NCBI GenBank assembly: GCA_038529355.1
Contig: JBCBDU010000027.1
Span: 1 to 47,702, forward strand
Reading direction: 5' to 3'
Length of the DNA: 47,702 nucleotides
Origin: CALBPI01 sp038529355
Lineage (GTDB): Bacteria; Pseudomonadota; Gammaproteobacteria; Steroidobacterales; Woeseiaceae
Shown here in pieces: positions 17,401 through 25,088 of this stretch. Below the pieces are notes generated by a model that searched no databases, was not told the origin of the DNA, and worked only from the letters and a program-made list of their open reading frames with translations. The position numbers were made by a program, and so were the translations under genes. Within the stretch, counting starts at the first letter, position 1. The number at the start of each line of letters is the position of its first letter.

Positions 17401-18455
17401 TGCGTCGCTTGTCTATTGCCGCGCTTGTGCTGATGTCGCTTACGATTGGCGGCGGCGTCTTTGCCTGGCAACAACTGGAACTCGCCATGCACGAACCCTT
17501 GGTGCTTGACGAGGAGTATCAGCTGCAGGTCAGCGCCGGCTCGAGCGTGCATCGTGTGCTCGATGAGATGGCCGGCAGCGACTTGATCGCAGACACGTTC
17601 TGGCCGCGCCTGTTTGTAAAACTGAATCCGGATACGGCGGATATCAAAGCCGGTTCGTATACCGTACCGGTGGGCAGCACGCTGGCCGACGTGCTTGCGT
17701 TATTGGTTGCCGGTCAGGCCGACCTTGAACGCATTACATTGATCGAAGGCTGGAGCGTGGCGCAGGCATTGCAGGCGCTGGTCGCTCATCCGGGCATTGT
17801 CGACGATCTCGGTGTGGAGCTAGACACGCGGGCTGATGGTGTGGCGTGGTTGTCCAGCGGAGAGCACCAACGGCTCGCGACGCAATTGGGTATCGATCAG
17901 CCATTTCTGGAGGGTTGGCTATTTCCGGACACCTATCAGTTTGTGGCCGGCACACCACTGTCGACGCTGTTGAAGTTGGCGCATGACAAGATGCGTCAGC
18001 ATCTGGAGCGCACGTGGGTCGCACGAGCCGAAAACCTACCGTTGACGGAACCCTATGCGTTACTGATTCTGGCTTCTATCGTTGAAAAAGAGACCGGCAT
18101 CGACAGCGAACGCGGCACGATAGCTGGTGTGTTTACGCGTCGACTGGACCAAGGCATGCGTTTACAAACAGACCCAACAGTTATCTATGGCATCGGCAAG
18201 GCCTACGATGGCGATATTCGTCGCAAGGATCTACAGGCGGCAACCGACTACAACACCTATGTCGTTGATGCGCTGCCGCCAACGCCAATTGCGCTGCCAG
18301 GTCTGGCATCGTTACGCGCGGCCGCGCAGCCTGAACAGGGCAATGTGTTGTTCTTTGTCGCCTCGGGCGATGGTGATGGCACGCATGTGTTTTCAGCAAC
18401 GAATGCGGAACACGAACAGGCTGTCGCTGCGTATTTGAAGAAGATCGGGCGCTAG
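17397..18455 (+). CDS. mltG: Endolytic murein transglycosylase (MltG)
   Basis: 352 aa membrane-anchored lytic transglycosylase that cleaves nascent glycan strands and helps set their length. One N-terminal transmembrane helix (about residues 4-26) is followed by a LysM-like region and the YceG catalytic domain. Seen: G-W-L-F-P-D-T-Y, L-A-S-I-V-E-K-E-T-G with the catalytic Glu, L-Q-T-D-P-T-V-I-Y-G and Y-N-T-Y. The ATG at 17397 forms ATGA with the pabC stop; a GTG two codons earlier is possible. Confidence 0.95.
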   Translation: MMRRLSIAALVLMSLTIGGGVFAWQQLELAMHEPLVLDEEYQLQVSAGSSVHRVLDEMAGSDLIADTFWPRLFVKLNPDTADIKAGSYTVPVGSTLADVLALLVAGQADLERITLIEGWSVAQALQALVAHPGIVDDLGVELDTRADGVAWLSSGEHQRLATQLGIDQPFLEGWLFPDTYQFVAGTPLSTLLKLAHDKMRQHLERTWVARAENLPLTEPYALLILASIVEKETGIDSERGTIAGVFTRRLDQGMRLQTDPTVIYGIGKAYDGDIRRKDLQAATDYNTYVVDALPPTPIALPGLASLRAAAQPEQGNVLFFVASGDGDGTHVFSATNAEHEQAVAAYLKKIGR

Positions 18456-18456
18456 C

Positions 18457-19107
18457 GTGGGCACAACCAAACCACTGTTCGTCAGTTTCGAAGGAGTCGA
18501 AGGCGTTGGCAAGACGACGGCCATGTCGTTGTTCGCCGATTTGCTCGATGAACAGGATATTGCCTACGTGCGTAATCGAGAGCCGGGCGGCACACCGGTC
18601 GCAGAAGCGCTGCGCGAGATCGTGCTCGGTGAGCATGACGAGCCGTTGACGGATACGACGGAGCTCCTACTGATGTTCGCAGCGCGCGCGCAAAGCGTTG
18701 CAGAAGTTATTCGACCAGCGCTGGCACAAGGTTCTTGGGTGCTCTGTGACCGATTCACCGATGCAACACTGGCTTACCAGGGTTTTGCGCGTGGGATGCC
18801 ACGCGAGCGCATCGATATGCTGGCCGATTGGGTGCATAGCGATCTGTGGCCTGACGCGACGATTTGGCTGCATGCGCCACCTGCGGTGACGGAGCAGCGT
18901 ATGTCGGGCCGCGGGCGCGACAAGGATCGCATAGAGCAGCAACCTGCCGATTTTTTTGCCGCTGCGGCTGACGGCTATGCACGCTTGGCGCAGGCAAACC
19001 CCGAACGTTACTTTCAGGTCGAAACGAGTGCTGGCATCGATGTTGTCAAGGCGCGCCTGGCGGACGTGTTGGATGCTTTGCTCGCGCGATCGGTGGCGCG
19101 GCAATGA
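18457..19107 (+). CDS. tmk: Thymidylate kinase (Tmk)
   Basis: 216 aa. It phosphorylates dTMP to dTDP. Seen: the P-loop F-E-G-V-E-G-V-G-K-T-T (~9-19), the dTMP-binding R-E-P-G-G-T-P, and D-R-F-T-D-A-T-L-A-Y-Q-G. The LID-region G-R-G-R-D-K-D-R-I-E is rich in Arg as in the E. coli-type enzyme. The start is GTG at 18457, one base after the mltG stop. The stop overlaps holB by 4 bases. Confidence 0.96.
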   Translation: MGTTKPLFVSFEGVEGVGKTTAMSLFADLLDEQDIAYVRNREPGGTPVAEALREIVLGEHDEPLTDTTELLLMFAARAQSVAEVIRPALAQGSWVLCDRFTDATLAYQGFARGMPRERIDMLADWVHSDLWPDATIWLHAPPAVTEQRMSGRGRDKDRIEQQPADFFAAAADGYARLAQANPERYFQVETSAGIDVVKARLADVLDALLARSVARQ

Positions 19108-20066
19108 CGCACGGCGAGATGTTCTGGCTGGATGAATTGAAACAGTCTCTGCGCGCGCAGCTGGACAGCAACACGCTGAGTCATGCGGTGTTGTTTGCCG
19201 GTGCGCCAGGCTTAGGCAAACGACAGCTCGCCGCATGGTTGGTGCAGCAGTTTCTGGGTAGTGCGGCGGCGCGTTCGCTACAACAAATGGACGAGCAGCT
19301 TGCCGATTTTCGCCATTTGACCATTGCTGCGGACAAGAAACAGATATCGGTAGAGCAGGTACGGGCATTGTCGGCGGCGTTAGCGCTGAGCAGCCATTCG
19401 GGCACCGGTAAGGCTGCAGTTATCGAGCCGGCCGATGCGATGACAGTGGCCAGTGCCAACAGTCTGCTCAAGACGCTCGAGGAGCCCTCCGGAGACGCCC
19501 TGCTGGTGTTGGTTGCAGATGATGTGTCTCGTTTGCCGGCGACTGTGGTCAGTCGGGTCAGCGCCTATACGCTGCGTACGCCGGCGATGTCGTTGAGCGA
19601 GCAATGGCTGACAGTGCAGGGCAACGAGACCGCGGCCGCCGATCGTGCCTTGCGCTACGCCTACGGTGCCCCACTGAAAGCGCAGGCCTTGCTCGACAGC
19701 GGCGTGCTGGATGCGCTTGACAGCATTGCCGGCGATTTGGAGCGCGTGATGAGTGGCACTGAGGGCGCGTTGGCCGTTGCCAATCGCTGGAAGAAGCTGG
19801 ATTTCGGGCTGGTGCTGGACGTCCTGCAACATGTGACGCAGTCTGTGATTTACCAAACGCATGCGTCCGAAATGCGAATTGAGTCCGGTTTCGACCGTTA
19901 TGTCATAGACACACGCGACGCCTTTTGCTATCTAGACACTGTACAACGCGCTGCCAGCCGTGGCACCGTCGCGATCAACAGCGATATGGCACTGGATGCA
20001 CTGGCATTGCCGTGGGCGAACAAGTTACAGGGATGTTTTGATGGTCGCGCCACGCGCGACTACTAA
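19104..20066 (+). CDS. holB: DNA polymerase III subunit delta-prime (HolB), lacking zinc-finger cysteines
   Basis: 320 aa AAA+ subunit of the clamp loader. Seen: the ATPase-like loop G-A-P-G-L-G-K-R (~33-40), I-S-V-E-Q-V-R, the helix L-L-K-T-L-E-E-P-S and S-R-V-S-A-Y, which stands at the usual S-R-C position with the Arg kept but the Cys replaced. The zinc module normally found between the P-loop and the I-x-V-x-Q-V-R motif is reduced to a Cys-free stretch (A-A-A-R-S-L-Q-Q-M-D). The only cysteines are near the C-terminus. Location between tmk and pilZ supports the identity. It starts at an ATGA overlap with tmk. Confidence 0.88.
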   Translation: MTHGEMFWLDELKQSLRAQLDSNTLSHAVLFAGAPGLGKRQLAAWLVQQFLGSAAARSLQQMDEQLADFRHLTIAADKKQISVEQVRALSAALALSSHSGTGKAAVIEPADAMTVASANSLLKTLEEPSGDALLVLVADDVSRLPATVVSRVSAYTLRTPAMSLSEQWLTVQGNETAAADRALRYAYGAPLKAQALLDSGVLDALDSIAGDLERVMSGTEGALAVANRWKKLDFGLVLDVLQHVTQSVIYQTHASEMRIESGFDRYVIDTRDAFCYLDTVQRAASRGTVAINSDMALDALALPWANKLQGCFDGRATRDY

Positions 20067-20078
20067 CGAGTGAATTGA

Positions 20079-20417
20079 ATGACAAAGCCGGGCTTGCTAA
20101 CACTGACGATCAAGGACAAGAGCGCGCTGTATCTTGCCTATATGCCGTTCATTCGCAACGGCGGCTTGTTCATTCCGACCAATAGCTCGTATCGTCTTGG
20201 CGATGAAGTGTTCATGTTGCTCAGCTTGATGGGCGAAGACGAGAAACTGCCGGTCGCCGGCAAGGTGGTCTGGATGACACCGAAAGGTGCGCAGGGTCAA
20301 CGCACTGCCGGAATCGGCGTGCAGTTTTCCGAGCAGGACCAGGGCAATACGCAGAAGAAGATCGAGAACTATTTGGCCGGTGCGTTAGGCGGCGAGAAAG
20401 TCACCCACACGATGTAA
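20079..20417 (+). CDS. pilZ: PilZ-domain protein (type IV pilus-associated family)
   Basis: 112 aa single-domain protein. Its position directly after holB is the classical position of the PilZ protein needed for type IV pilus assembly in Pseudomonas and Xanthomonas. Seen: N-G-G-L-F-I-P-T-N and G-K-V-V-W-M-T-P. The N-terminal R-x-x-x-R c-di-GMP motif is not present, as in the canonical PilZ that does not bind the nucleotide. A tatD gene often follows but here the next gene is convergent. The start ATG at 20079 is 12 bases after holB. Confidence 0.9.
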   Translation: MTKPGLLTLTIKDKSALYLAYMPFIRNGGLFIPTNSSYRLGDEVFMLLSLMGEDEKLPVAGKVVWMTPKGAQGQRTAGIGVQFSEQDQGNTQKKIENYLAGALGGEKVTHTM

Positions 20418-20426
20418 CGCGGCTGA

Positions 20427-21467
20427 TCAGGCCTGAGCAAGGCCGCCGCGCAGCACATACGTTTTGAATCCACGTTCGTTCATGATGTAGGCACCCGCCG
20501 AACTGCGCCGACCGGTATCGCAACACACGATATAAGGCACCTGCGGATCCAGCGTGCCGAGCTTCAATCGAATAAAGTACAACGGCATGTTAATCGAACC
20601 AGGCTTGCTGAAGTTCTGATATTCGCTTGGCAAACGCACATCCAGCCATACGCCGCCGCCATCATCAACGATCTTTTGCGCCTGCGCCATATCGACCCAG
20701 TCCAGCATAGGCTCGTTGAGTAACGTGCGAAAATCGTCTTTGCCCAAGCGCATGACTGCACCGTCGGTCAGCATCGTCACCGTCGCATTGCGTTTGGACT
20801 CAGCAATCAACGCTTCCTCACCGAATGTATCGCCAACCGTCAACTCGGCCAAGCGGATGCCTTCCTTGTTCAGAGGCGTCTCGCGCGTCACCGCGGCTGC
20901 ACCGCGCGTCAGGACATAAAAGAAGTCGCCATCGGTGCCTTGCTTGATGATCTGGTCGCCGCCCTTGTAGTTGACCTGCTGCATGCGCATGAAGATTGCC
21001 TGGATATTGGCAGGCGGAATCTTGTGGAACGCTTTGCTTTGCAGCAACGTCGTCATCCAGTCGTTGGACTCAGTTGGGTCGTCACGCAACTCGCTGACTT
21101 CATAGGAACCCGTTTGGTCCCACGTCAGCATCACGTCAAGCAGATCGCTGTCAATCGACAGGTATCGCACGGTATCGTGGGCGCGGGCCGAATAGCGGCG
21201 CGGCAATCCAGGTGACAAGGGGCTGCGTGACCGTGAGCCGCCAGCCTTGACGGTGTCGCTAACGGTGCCTTGTTCTAGCAACTCAACGGTGCCTGAGACG
21301 ACATAATACGTGCGCTTTTCCGTATCGCCCTCGTTAAACATCAACTGCGAAGGCTCAAGCGTCTTGACCTGTGTTTTTTTCGCCAACGCAGTGAGGTTTT
21401 CTGTCTTCAAACCATCCAGTGGTGAGAAGCGGCGCAGCTCTTCTATGGTCAAACTCTGTTCAGTCAT
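20427..21467 (-). CDS. Cyclic nucleotide-binding domain protein with C-terminal rhodanese domain
   Basis: 346 aa. It contains two Crp-type cNMP-binding folds, one at about residues 10-120 (N-E-G-D-T-E-K-R-T-Y-Y-V-V-S-G) and one at about 145-260. The second keeps the phosphate-binding pattern in G-D-T-F-G-E-E-A-L-I-A. A rhodanese domain follows (~265-346) with the active-site loop C-C-D-T-G-R-R-S-S. No DNA-binding helix-turn-helix is seen, so it is a cytosolic sensor or sulfur carrier rather than a transcription factor. The ATG at 21467 is preferred over GTG at 21491 because AAAGAG lies just upstream. The ligand is unknown. It is separated by 197 bases from the fad gene on the same strand. Confidence 0.85.
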   Translation of the reverse strand: MTEQSLTIEELRRFSPLDGLKTENLTALAKKTQVKTLEPSQLMFNEGDTEKRTYYVVSGTVELLEQGTVSDTVKAGGSRSRSPLSPGLPRRYSARAHDTVRYLSIDSDLLDVMLTWDQTGSYEVSELRDDPTESNDWMTTLLQSKAFHKIPPANIQAIFMRMQQVNYKGGDQIIKQGTDGDFFYVLTRGAAAVTRETPLNKEGIRLAELTVGDTFGEEALIAESKRNATVTMLTDGAVMRLGKDDFRTLLNEPMLDWVDMAQAQKIVDDGGGVWLDVRLPSEYQNFSKPGSINMPLYFIRLKLGTLDPQVPYIVCCDTGRRSSAGAYIMNERGFKTYVLRGGLAQA

Positions 21468-21600
21468 GTTGCTCTTTGCGGCACGTTGCACGTCGTCGAG
21501 TCAATTTCGATTCTTTAATACAGCGGCCAATTGCTCGAATTCTATCAGTTTTTTTTGCCTGACTACTGCCAATGGTCGCTCAGTTTGAGCACGGCACGGA

Positions 21601-21697
21601 CGAATACCGCCAAACCGCCGTGTGATTTGCCGTCCGCCTCGGCGAATAACGCCAAAACACGGTGTCATTTGCCGTCTGCCTCGGCGAATGCAGCCCA
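21601..21697. repeat. 42-bp tandem repeat spanning the 3' end of the fad gene
   Basis: Bases 21621-21662 and 21663 onward align with a 42-base period, with a third degraded partial unit at 21601-21620. One unit contains the last codons and TGA of the fad gene; the next lies beyond the stop in the same frame and has TCA at the stop position. The repeat is 14 codons long, so it keeps frame. It may be a remnant of a longer C-terminus. Confidence 0.8.
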
Positions 21698-23704
21698 CGC
21701 CGCATCGTTAGGGGCGAAATGTGGTCCATATTGCTCTGCCAGTGCCTGCAGGCGTTGTTTGACCGTTTCGATGCCGCGCGCACGGCAATAGTTCAACGGG
21801 CCACCACGAAAGGGCGCAAAGCCGGTACCGAAAATAACGCCAGCGTCGAGTAAGTCTGGCGTCGCAACGACACCCTCGAATAAAGTGTTTACGGCTTCGT
21901 TAACCATCGGCAGGATCAGACGGTCCGTGATGTCATCGGGCAGCCCAGGCTCCGAGCTGCGTGGCGGCTTGACGGGCTTGCCTTGCTGCCATTGATAAAA
22001 GCCCTGGCCGCTCTTGCGTCCGGTATTGCCCGCGTCGACCATCTCGATCAGCGACTGCATGTCTGCATCGCTGCTGCCGAGAATGCGCGCCACGCTCAGA
22101 CCAACGTCCAGACCGACTGTGTCTGCGAGTTCCACCGGACCCATCGGCATCCCGAAGTCGACGGCAGCGCTATCAATAGAGGCCAGGTGGTAACCAGCAT
22201 CGGCAAGCCGAAACGCCTCGGCCATGTAGGGTGCCAGAATGCGGTTCACAACGAAGCCCGGTGCGCTGTTGCACAACAACGGCGATTTGCCGATCTGTTT
22301 AACAAAGCCCAGGCCGATGTCGAGTGCCTCGCTGTCAGTGCCATCGGCGCCAATCACCTCGACTAGCGGCAGTTGCGCGACCGGGTTGAAAAAGTGCAAG
22401 CCGATAAAGCGAGCCGGCGCTGGCAGCGTTTCGCGCAGCGTCTCAATAGGAATACTTGATGTATTTGTTGCCAGAATCGCACCGGGTTTCATGTTCGGTA
22501 CCAGCGCCGCGTACAGATCCTGCTTGGCCTGTTGGTTTTCGAAAATAGCCTCAATAATCAGATCGGCATCGGCAACATGTTTGCCTTCGACATCGGCAAC
22601 CAGTCGGCTACGCGTCTGCGCAAGCTCGGCAGGGGCGCGCACCTTTTTCTCGAACAGCGTCGCCGCACGCTGCAACGCAGGCTCGATATATTTCATTTCG
22701 CGGTCCTGCAATGACACCTGTAGGCCTCGCAGTGCACACCACGCAGCAATATCGCCGCCCATCACGCCAGCGCCAACCACGTGCACATGCGCAGCTTTTT
22801 GCGGTGGTTTGTTGCCCTGTGCCTTCAATGCGTTTTGCAAAAAGAACACGCGGACAAGGTTTTGTGCTGTATCGCCGACCATTAAATGCGCGATCGAGCG
22901 AGCCTCTGCTTCGTAGCCGGTCTTCTCGCTAGCGCCATGCTGCTGCCACAGGTCAATGATCGCAAACGGTGCTGGATAGTGCGCAGGATTGGCCTTCGCG
23001 CGAGTTTGCGCGCGGATTTTACTCGCAATGAAACCACGTACTAGACCATTGTTCATGAGCCGCGCGCCCAGCGGCGCACGCGCTTTGGGTGGACGTTGCA
23101 GGGCCCGGCGCCGCGCTGCCGCAAGCAGATCGTCCTGGCCAACGACGTCATCAATCAGACCGAGCCGCTGTGCTTTGTCGGGCGAAATCGATTTGCCCGT
23201 CAACATCAGTGGCATGGCCTGGCTAACCCCTGCCAGCCGGACCGCTCGCACCGTGCCACCGAAGCCAGGATGAATGCCAAGCTTGACCTCAGGCAATCCG
23301 ATTGTGCCCTTGGGCGTCGCGGCGGCCACCCGGTAGTGGCACGCCATAGCCAACTCAAGACCGCCACCCAACGCAAAGCCGTCAATAGCCGCCACCGTTG
23401 GATACGTTGCCTGCTCGAGCCGATCCAGTACCTGCTGGCCCAGTCGCACCAACTCGTAGGCAGCCTGCTCATCGGCAAGCACCGTGAACTCGTTGATATC
23501 GGCGCCCATAATAAAGCCGCTGCGCTTCAGCGAGTGCACAATGAGTGCGGCCGGCGGGCTCGCATCGACCGTGTCCAGAACACGATCCAACTCCCGCAGC
23601 ACCGGGCCCGATAGCACGTTGGCACCACTGTCCTTCTTATCGATGCCCAACGTCACAACGTTGTCGCTGTCGCGTTCGATTATCCAGTGTTCATATTCAC
23701 TCAT
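21665..23704 (-). CDS. Bifunctional enoyl-CoA hydratase / 3-hydroxyacyl-CoA dehydrogenase (FadB/FadJ-like)
   Basis: 679 aa. The N-terminal crotonase domain (~1-190) shows the oxyanion-hole loop G-A-D-I-N-E-F, the helix G-G-G-L-E-L-A-M-A-C and L-P-E-V-K-L-G-I-H-P-G. A linker follows, then the NAD-binding dehydrogenase (~310-600) with V-G-A-G-V-M-G-G-D-I-A, N-T-S-S-I-P and G-L-H-F-F-N-P-V, the last carrying the catalytic His. It carries out two steps of beta-oxidation. The thiolase partner is not adjacent, so FadB versus FadJ cannot be decided; the protein is somewhat shorter than E. coli FadB. The ATG at 23704 has AAGGAAG upstream and follows the EEP gene by 9 bases. The 3' end lies in a 42-bp tandem repeat. 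Confidence 0.92.
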   Translation of the reverse strand: MSEYEHWIIERDSDNVVTLGIDKKDSGANVLSGPVLRELDRVLDTVDASPPAALIVHSLKRSGFIMGADINEFTVLADEQAAYELVRLGQQVLDRLEQATYPTVAAIDGFALGGGLELAMACHYRVAAATPKGTIGLPEVKLGIHPGFGGTVRAVRLAGVSQAMPLMLTGKSISPDKAQRLGLIDDVVGQDDLLAAARRRALQRPPKARAPLGARLMNNGLVRGFIASKIRAQTRAKANPAHYPAPFAIIDLWQQHGASEKTGYEAEARSIAHLMVGDTAQNLVRVFFLQNALKAQGNKPPQKAAHVHVVGAGVMGGDIAAWCALRGLQVSLQDREMKYIEPALQRAATLFEKKVRAPAELAQTRSRLVADVEGKHVADADLIIEAIFENQQAKQDLYAALVPNMKPGAILATNTSSIPIETLRETLPAPARFIGLHFFNPVAQLPLVEVIGADGTDSEALDIGLGFVKQIGKSPLLCNSAPGFVVNRILAPYMAEAFRLADAGYHLASIDSAAVDFGMPMGPVELADTVGLDVGLSVARILGSSDADMQSLIEMVDAGNTGRKSGQGFYQWQQGKPVKPPRSSEPGLPDDITDRLILPMVNEAVNTLFEGVVATPDLLDAGVIFGTGFAPFRGGPLNYCRARGIETVKQRLQALAEQYGPHFAPNDAAWAAFAEADGK

Positions 23705-23713
23705 CAGGCTTCC

Positions 23714-24466
23714 TTAACGTCTCGCAGCGTCGGTGTCGACGTGAAAATCACAAATCAATGGCAGATGGTCGGACAATTGAATATCGGGGACCGAGAAACT
23801 GTCAATTTCAATGCCGGGTTGATAAAGAATAAAGTCCAGTTCCTTGCGCGGCGCGCGGGCAGGGTAGGATGGCAGTGCATCAATGTTGGCGCTGCGTAGG
23901 CCTGCTGCTTTTTGAAACAGATAAATTTCGTTCTGCCCCCAAAATGTATTGAAGTCACCCACTACCATAACCGGTTTCTCGGTTGCATCGATCAGGTCAT
24001 ACAGGTGCCGGAGCTGCAGGTGACGATGTCGATATTTTAGCGATAAGTGCACGAGGAATACCGCCATGTCATCAAGTTCAAGCTCAATGATCAGGCGTTT
24101 TATCCCAGTGTCAAAGTAGTGAAAGCGCTCGTGACAGACCGTGGGAGCGGCCAAAAATGCATTACCTTGCTTGCGTACGATCGGCAGCAACGTGTTCAGT
24201 GAGTCCTGACCGTATTTGGTTTCGTATGACGAGCGATGCCCGAGCGACTGGGCGATGATTTCGGCCTGATTGACCATTCGCGTTCGGATCGAGCCGGTAT
24301 CGACTTCAACCAGACCGACGATATCGGGTTCCGTCGACTTCAGAAACTGCGTCAGGCGATCCAGGTTGGCGTTGTTGCCCAATACAAAGCCTGCGCCCGG
24401 TACCGGCAGGTGAGCACTCAATCCGGCTCCGATGCCATAACGAATGTTGTATAGAACGATCCGCAT
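23714..24466 (-). CDS. Endonuclease/exonuclease/phosphatase family protein
   Basis: 250 aa of the Mg-dependent EEP superfamily (DNase I-like nucleases, AP endonucleases, phosphoesterases). Seen: N-I-R-Y-G at the start, V-E-V-D at the metal-binding Glu, V-V-G-D-F-N-T-F-W-G (catalytic Asp and Asn), and S-D-H-L-P-L-I at the C-terminus with the catalytic Asp-His. No signal peptide is seen. The ATG at 24466 is chosen because the family begins M-R-I-V-L-Y-N-I-R; the frame stays open for 25 further codons upstream with no family resemblance. The substrate cannot be predicted. It is co-directional with the fad gene and divergent from the TIR-like gene. Confidence 0.9.
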   Translation of the reverse strand: MRIVLYNIRYGIGAGLSAHLPVPGAGFVLGNNANLDRLTQFLKSTEPDIVGLVEVDTGSIRTRMVNQAEIIAQSLGHRSSYETKYGQDSLNTLLPIVRKQGNAFLAAPTVCHERFHYFDTGIKRLIIELELDDMAVFLVHLSLKYRHRHLQLRHLYDLIDATEKPVMVVGDFNTFWGQNEIYLFQKAAGLRSANIDALPSYPARAPRKELDFILYQPGIEIDSFSVPDIQLSDHLPLICDFHVDTDAARR

Positions 24467-24606
24467 CAGCGTCGCTGCCAGAAGGAATTCAGAATCATGA
24501 GCGCTGTGGCCGCATCCAGTGAACCGTAATTGTACCGACAAAAGTCGCCTGTCGCGCGCGATCTGGCTACAATCTCCGGGGTATTGAGCGCATCCACGAG
24601 CGGCCT

Positions 24607-25053
24607 ATGTCAGAAAACAATCCGATTCGAGTTTTTGTCAGTCACGTCTTTCATGCCAGTGACGACTATCTGCGCGTGTTTGAGTACCTCGAGAGCGTGG
24701 ACCGGTTCTACTATCTCAATGTCAGCGATCCGGAGCGGCAACCGGCAGGCGGTGTCGAGGGCATCAAGGACGCATTGCGTCAGCAGATCAATGAATGCGA
24801 GGCCGTAATCATGCTGGCCAGCGTCTGGGCTGAAAAGCGCGATTGGGCGGATTTTCAGGTCAACGCGGCGCAGGCCATGGGCAAACCCATTCTGTTGGTC
24901 AATGCGTTCGGCCGCACAACGGTTGCACCTGGGGATTTAGTCAGTCGGGCCAATGAGAGCGTTGAATGGAACGAGCGCGAAATGGTCGACGCATTGCGTC
25001 GACTAGCACGTAACGAAGACACGCAGCGATGGGAAGTTATCGATTTTCCATAG
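24607..25053 (+). CDS. TIR-like domain protein (DUF1863/ThsB-like fold)
   Basis: 148 aa, essentially one TIR-like domain. Seen: beta-A I-R-V-F-V-S-H-V-F-H, Y-L-R-V-F-E-Y-L, an extended I-N-E-C-E-A-V-I-M-L-A-S-V-W helix-strand and M-G-K-P-I-L-L-V-N at beta-D. This order matches the flavodoxin-like MTH538/TIR family that includes Thoeris ThsB. In TIR NADases the catalytic Glu lies four residues after a conserved Trp; here the matching segment reads W-A-D-F-Q, with Gln at that position. No ThsA-type effector, Sir2 or transporter partner is adjacent. The ribosome-binding site is weak. It could be a lone signalling enzyme, an inactive scaffold or a non-defence protein; the function is unknown. Confidence 0.75.
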   Translation: MSENNPIRVFVSHVFHASDDYLRVFEYLESVDRFYYLNVSDPERQPAGGVEGIKDALRQQINECEAVIMLASVWAEKRDWADFQVNAAQAMGKPILLVNAFGRTTVAPGDLVSRANESVEWNEREMVDALRRLARNEDTQRWEVIDFP

Positions 25054-25088
25054 AGTTAGGACTGTTTTTTAAATACTGAGTTAGCATA

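Noticed and set aside
21601..21697. CRISPR-like spaced repeats
   Set aside because: Units are contiguous, with no spacers, and one lies within a coding gene, so this is a tandem repeat.
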